Shown here piece after piece: positions 5,128 through 8,449 of a stretch of 8,449 nt of DNA. A model generated the notes under the pieces. That model made no database searches, was not told the origin of the DNA, and saw nothing but the letters and a program-made list of their open reading frames with translations. The stretch covers positions 1 through 8,449 of the forward strand of contig JAQBNJ010000553.1 of the NCBI GenBank assembly GCA_028288645.1. The letters are read 5' to 3'. A program made the translations under genes and the position numbers. Positions within the stretch are counted from its first letter, which is position 1, and each line of letters begins with the position of its first letter. Origin of the DNA: Sediminibacterium sp. Lineage in GTDB: Bacteria; Bacteroidota; Bacteroidia; Chitinophagales; Chitinophagaceae.

Positions 5128-5768
5128 AGATGCGTAAGATATTTCTTGCTTCCGTTAGTAATATGTTGATGATCGTTCTGCCCTTACTGGGTAAACCTGC
5201 TTTAATGCTCAACTGGAAAATATTGTTCATTATTATAGGAAGTATCAGCATGTGGCTCACACAACCGCCTGTTTCTGTGAAAGAGACCGGAGACCAAAAA
5301 AGCAGCGACCGTTTTTCAGTGATACTGATATTACTCATGTCTTTTATTAGTGTTGTAGTTCCTGTAGTTGACTGGGCCTATTTCAAAGATGCCGCCGGCA
5401 ATTTTACCATCTATTCTGCGATCGGGATCTTGATGGTGGTTACAGGTATCAGTTTCCGCGCCTGGGCAGTAAGATCACTGGGTAAATATTTTACCGCAAC
5501 CGTTCAGATCAAAGACGATCACCGTTTGGTTAAAACAGGACCTTATCATATTGTAAGACATCCCAGTTATACGGGCGCTTTTTTAGCGCTTATTGCAGGC
5601 GGCGTGATCCTTGAAAGTTTAGCTGGATTTATTATATCTTGTATTGCCATGATCATTGCTTACTATGTTCGGATCGGGATCGAGGAAAAAGAACTGATCG
5701 CTCGTTTTGGGAATGATTACCTGGCATATAAACGGGAGACCAAAATGATCATTCCTTATGTTCTGTAA
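5124..5768 (+). CDS. Isoprenylcysteine carboxyl methyltransferase (ICMT)-like membrane protein
   Basis: A 214-residue integral membrane protein of the ICMT/PEMT-type methyltransferase family. These enzymes transfer a methyl group from S-adenosylmethionine to a lipid-like or carboxyl substrate inside the membrane. Hydrophobic segments lie at about residues 5-24, 30-46, 64-83, 97-113 and 152-181. The SAM-binding signature is clear: TGPYHIVRHPSYTG (138-151) with Arg145, His146 and Pro147, then RIGIEEKELIARFGNDYLAYK (183-203) with Glu187 and Glu188, ending in IIP. Bacteria lack prenylated CaaX proteins as usual substrates, so the real substrate is unknown; a product of the upstream acyltransferase is an attractive guess. 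The start is GTG 5124, overlapping the previous stop (GTGA), or ATG 5130 two codons later. Its end overlaps the kinase gene by 11 nt, implying translational coupling. Confidence 0.82.
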   Translation: MKMRKIFLASVSNMLMIVLPLLGKPALMLNWKILFIIIGSISMWLTQPPVSVKETGDQKSSDRFSVILILLMSFISVVVPVVDWAYFKDAAGNFTIYSAIGILMVVTGISFRAWAVRSLGKYFTATVQIKDDHRLVKTGPYHIVRHPSYTGAFLALIAGGVILESLAGFIISCIAMIIAYYVRIGIEEKELIARFGNDYLAYKRETKMIIPYVL

Positions 5769-7968
5769 AAACAGACAACTGCTTTTATGTTTATTGAGAA
5801 GAAGATATGCAAAAGACATCCTGCTTTTGTTTGTCTTTCTTTGTATGTTCTGTCACAACGCTTTTACACAATCAGCTGTTATTACCAATGAACAACCGGC
5901 CTATACAGTTTCCGCTAATATGGAAGAACTGGTAGACAGTTCCGGAACGTTAACCGCAGCGCAGGTAATGCGCACCGGAAAATTTGTAAACACCAATGGA
6001 CGGATACCCATCTATCCTAATAACATAACAAGTGTTTGGTTCAGGTTTTCGGTACAGAACAGGTCCTCATCAACAAAATTGTTCCTTAATATCGGTTACT
6101 CAAATCTTTCGAGGGTAAGCCTGTACAGGGCAGACTCAATGAATACGACTTTGCTTGCTGAGCAGGGAAATGCAGTCATAGGAGCCAACGAAACAGTTGT
6201 ATCACCCAATATCATTTTCAACCTGCAGTCGCCGCCGGGTTCATCGCAGCAATATCTTTTGCATGTATATAGTGAGCATCCGATCATCGTTCCGGCAAAA
6301 GTGCTGACCACAGATTCTCTATACGAGGAGGTGAATTTGCAAAACGTAATTACCAGTATCTACCTCGGCGTGCTGATCGTAATGTTCCTGTATAATTTGT
6401 TTTTGTTCTTTGCTACAAGAGACAGGAGTTACGTATACTATGTTGTATATATCCTTTGCCTGGCTATTGCGCAAACAACATTTACAGGATATGAATTCAG
6501 GTTTATATGGCCCGGCCATCCCGGGCTTAACAGGTATGCGGTTGTGGTTACTTCCAATCTATCTTCTATTGCGGGACTGGTATTCAGTATGCACTTCCTG
6601 CGAACAGGTGAACATGCGAAAAGGGTACACCGTTGGTTGCAATTACTGGTGCTGATCTATCTATCAGGGCTGATCAGCGCATTTTTAGGGAACCTCAACT
6701 TCAGTTACCAGGTACTTAATTATAACGGGTTGCTGGGTGTGATATCGGTATTGGGAACGAGTTTATACATGGCCAAGAAAAATTTCCGGCCAGCCTATTT
6801 CTACCTGACCGCCTGGTTGTTCTTCCTGATCACGTTTATTATTTTGATATTAAGGAACCTTGCCGTTCTTCCCTATAACAATTTTACAACCTACATTATT
6901 TATGTCGGCTCATCCATGGAGATCGCATTGCTCTCTATCGCCCTGGCTGATAAGATCAATGTGCTTCGAAAGGAAAAGGAACAATCACAGGCAGAGACGC
7001 TGCGAAGCATGGAACTGAACCAGCAACTGATCAAAGAGCAGAACGTAATGCTGGAAAAGAAAGTAGCTGAAAGAACAGAAGAGCTGCAGTCATCCAATAC
7101 CAATCTCAGTACCGCTTTGCAGGATCTGAAAGATACACAGATACAATTGGTGGAAGCAGAGAAGATGGCATCTTTGGGGCAGTTAACCGCCGGTATCGCG
7201 CACGAGATCAACAACCCGATCAACTTCGTAAAATCCAATATCAGGCCGCTGGAAATGGATATCAAGGACCTGATCGAGATCATTGATGCGTACGATACTT
7301 TGCATACGATCCCTGACGCTGATTTTGCAGGCAAACTTATAGAGATCAACAAACTCAAAAAGCAGATCGATGTTGACTATGTAAAAGACGAGATCACCAA
7401 TCTCGTGAAAGGCATTCACGATGGCGCCGAGCGTACGGCAGAAATTGTAATGGGCCTTCGCAATTTCAGCAGGCTGGATGAAAGCGAAGTGAAAATCGTA
7501 AATGTTCATGAGGGCATCGACTCTACATTGATCCTGTTGAAAAATTCATTGCCTTCCAATATCGTTATCAAAAAAGATTTCCAGGCGCATGGCGAGATCG
7601 AATGCTTCCCCGGTAAACTGAACCAGGTATTCATGAATATCATCAGCAATGGCATACAGGCCATCAAGGAAAAAGAACACCAGGAAGCAGAGGAAACGAT
7701 CAACATCTCAACGCGGGATGTGGATGATAAAATGGAAATAAGCATCAAAGACTCCGGCGTGGGCATGACCGATGAGGTCCGTCAAAAAATATTTGATCCG
7801 TTCTTTACAACCAAGGATGTGGGAGAGGGCACCGGGCTCGGGTTATCCATCGTATACAAGATCATCCAGAAACATGAGGGAAAAATAGAAGTACTGTCGG
7901 CAAGAGGAAAAGGTGCAGAATTTATAATATCTTTATACAAGACGCTGCCACAATCGGCGTTTTCTTAA
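5758..7968 (+). CDS. 7TMR-DISM sensor histidine kinase
   Basis: A 736-residue membrane kinase. It starts with a hydrophobic signal sequence (about 20-38, ending near AFTQS), then an extracytoplasmic 7TMR-DISMED2-like beta domain (about 42-185). Seven membrane helices follow (about 197-218, 225-243, 259-280, 293-311, 321-338, 346-366, 378-396), then a long coiled coil (400-468). The HisKA domain has phospho-acceptor His482 (AHEINNP), and the HATPase domain has the N box around Asn627-Asn631, G1 DSGVGM (665-670), F box FDPFFTTK (679-686) and G2 GEGTGLGL (689-696). All catalytic motifs are intact. There is no attached receiver. DISMED2 domains resemble carbohydrate-binding folds, but the ligand is unknown. 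The ATG overlaps the methyltransferase gene by 11 nt, and the receiver gene begins 17 nt after the stop, so that protein is its likely partner. Confidence 0.93.
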   Translation: MFCKNRQLLLCLLRRRYAKDILLLFVFLCMFCHNAFTQSAVITNEQPAYTVSANMEELVDSSGTLTAAQVMRTGKFVNTNGRIPIYPNNITSVWFRFSVQNRSSSTKLFLNIGYSNLSRVSLYRADSMNTTLLAEQGNAVIGANETVVSPNIIFNLQSPPGSSQQYLLHVYSEHPIIVPAKVLTTDSLYEEVNLQNVITSIYLGVLIVMFLYNLFLFFATRDRSYVYYVVYILCLAIAQTTFTGYEFRFIWPGHPGLNRYAVVVTSNLSSIAGLVFSMHFLRTGEHAKRVHRWLQLLVLIYLSGLISAFLGNLNFSYQVLNYNGLLGVISVLGTSLYMAKKNFRPAYFYLTAWLFFLITFIILILRNLAVLPYNNFTTYIIYVGSSMEIALLSIALADKINVLRKEKEQSQAETLRSMELNQQLIKEQNVMLEKKVAERTEELQSSNTNLSTALQDLKDTQIQLVEAEKMASLGQLTAGIAHEINNPINFVKSNIRPLEMDIKDLIEIIDAYDTLHTIPDADFAGKLIEINKLKKQIDVDYVKDEITNLVKGIHDGAERTAEIVMGLRNFSRLDESEVKIVNVHEGIDSTLILLKNSLPSNIVIKKDFQAHGEIECFPGKLNQVFMNIISNGIQAIKEKEHQEAEETINISTRDVDDKMEISIKDSGVGMTDEVRQKIFDPFFTTKDVGEGTGLGLSIVYKIIQKHEGKIEVLSARGKGAEFIISLYKTLPQSAFS

Positions 7969-7985
7969 AACCAATATCTAACTGC

Positions 7986-8449
7986 ATGATTCATCCTTTG
8001 GAGTCCAAAATACGTGTATTGTATATTGATGATGAGATCAATAATCTCCAGGCATTCCAGGCCAGTTTCCGGCGACACTATGATATTCATACTGCTTTGA
8101 ACGTAACGGACGGAATGAATATCCTGAACGACAAAGACATACATGTTATTCTCGCCGATCAAAGAATGCCTAAGACCACGGGCGCCGAATTTTTTAATAT
8201 CGTTCGGAAGGCCCACCCAAATCCGGTAAGGATCCTGCTTACAGGTTATACCGACCTCGAGTCACTGATCGATGCGATCAACAAAGGCGAGATTTTCCGG
8301 TACTTAAAGAAGCCATGGGATGAGATGGAGTTGATGACAGCCATTCAGAACGCCTATGAGCTGTACCAGACAAAAAAACAATTACGTGCAAAGGTTGATG
8401 AATTACAAAAAGCGAATGATGAGCTGAACCGCTTTGTTTACAGCACTTC
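7986..8449 (+). CDS. Receiver domain protein, probably a receiver-histidine kinase hybrid (partial, cut by window end)
   Basis: The first 154 residues are visible and the frame is still open at the edge. The receiver (about residues 8-123) has Asp15 and Asp16 (VLYIDDEINN), phospho-acceptor Asp58 in DQRMPKTTG, switch Thr86 (LLTGYTD) and Lys109 in KKPW. A coiled coil follows (128-148, KKQLRAKVDELQKANDELN). The last residues, NRFVYST, match the stretch that in many Bacteroidetes kinases leads straight into the H box (SHDLRAPL). A C-terminal histidine kinase domain is therefore likely, but it is outside the window. The gene starts 17 nt after the 7TM kinase stop with no promoter seen between them, so it should be co-transcribed and phosphorylated by that kinase. 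It is a close paralog of the minus-strand receiver at 3759-4223. The output could instead be something other than a kinase. Confidence 0.85.
   Translation, partial: MIHPLESKIRVLYIDDEINNLQAFQASFRRHYDIHTALNVTDGMNILNDKDIHVILADQRMPKTTGAEFFNIVRKAHPNPVRILLTGYTDLESLIDAINKGEIFRYLKKPWDEMELMTAIQNAYELYQTKKQLRAKVDELQKANDELNRFVYST

Noticed and set aside
6900..7358. Minus-strand open frame of 152 codons
   Set aside because: It is antisense to the coiled-coil and HisKA part of the kinase; its serine- and isoleucine-rich sequence is what a reversed coiled-coil gene produces.

Overview
The window looks like chromosome of a Bacteroidota bacterium, most likely Chitinophagaceae or a close relative. The evidence is moderate G+C, genes without Shine-Dalgarno sequences, upstream boxes resembling the Bacteroidetes promoter (TTTG/TTG, about 16-19 nt, TAnnTTTG), a 7TMR-DISM histidine kinase, and AT-rich intergenic hairpins. 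The genus cannot be read from the sequence. No rRNA, tRNA, transposase, phage gene or CRISPR array was seen.

Left part (1-3423), a set of small unrelated units: the tail of a probable antitoxin overlapping a complete ParE/RelE-type toxin; a DUF1569 (DinB-like fold) protein on the minus strand; a 29-bp perfect inverted repeat; a stand-alone receiver protein; a 73-residue unknown protein whose end overlaps a convergent YjlB-type cupin gene; a 224-nt gap with hairpins; and a pair of unknown genes (one soluble, one membrane) probably transcribed together.

Middle (3424-4344): a 335-nt gap holding a strong minus-strand terminator and a 42-bp hairpin, then a minus-strand receiver gene with a coiled-coil tail. 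A 121-nt divergent promoter region separates it from the next operon.

Right part (4345-8449), the most interesting region. Four same-strand genes are tightly packed: a GNAT/autoinducer-synthase-like acyltransferase, an isoprenylcysteine methyltransferase-like membrane protein, a 736-residue 7TMR-DISM histidine kinase, and a receiver protein whose C-terminal end reads into what looks like a second histidine kinase domain before the window ends. The divergent receiver gene encodes a protein about 55% identical to that last receiver, so the two sides are probably one signalling locus. The order acyl-transfer enzyme, methyltransferase, membrane sensor kinase, receiver-kinase hybrid resembles in logic the Ralstonia PhcB-PhcS-PhcR system, which makes and senses a fatty-acid methyl ester. 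My leading hypothesis is an undescribed diffusible-signal synthesis and sensing locus; this is inference from gene content and order.
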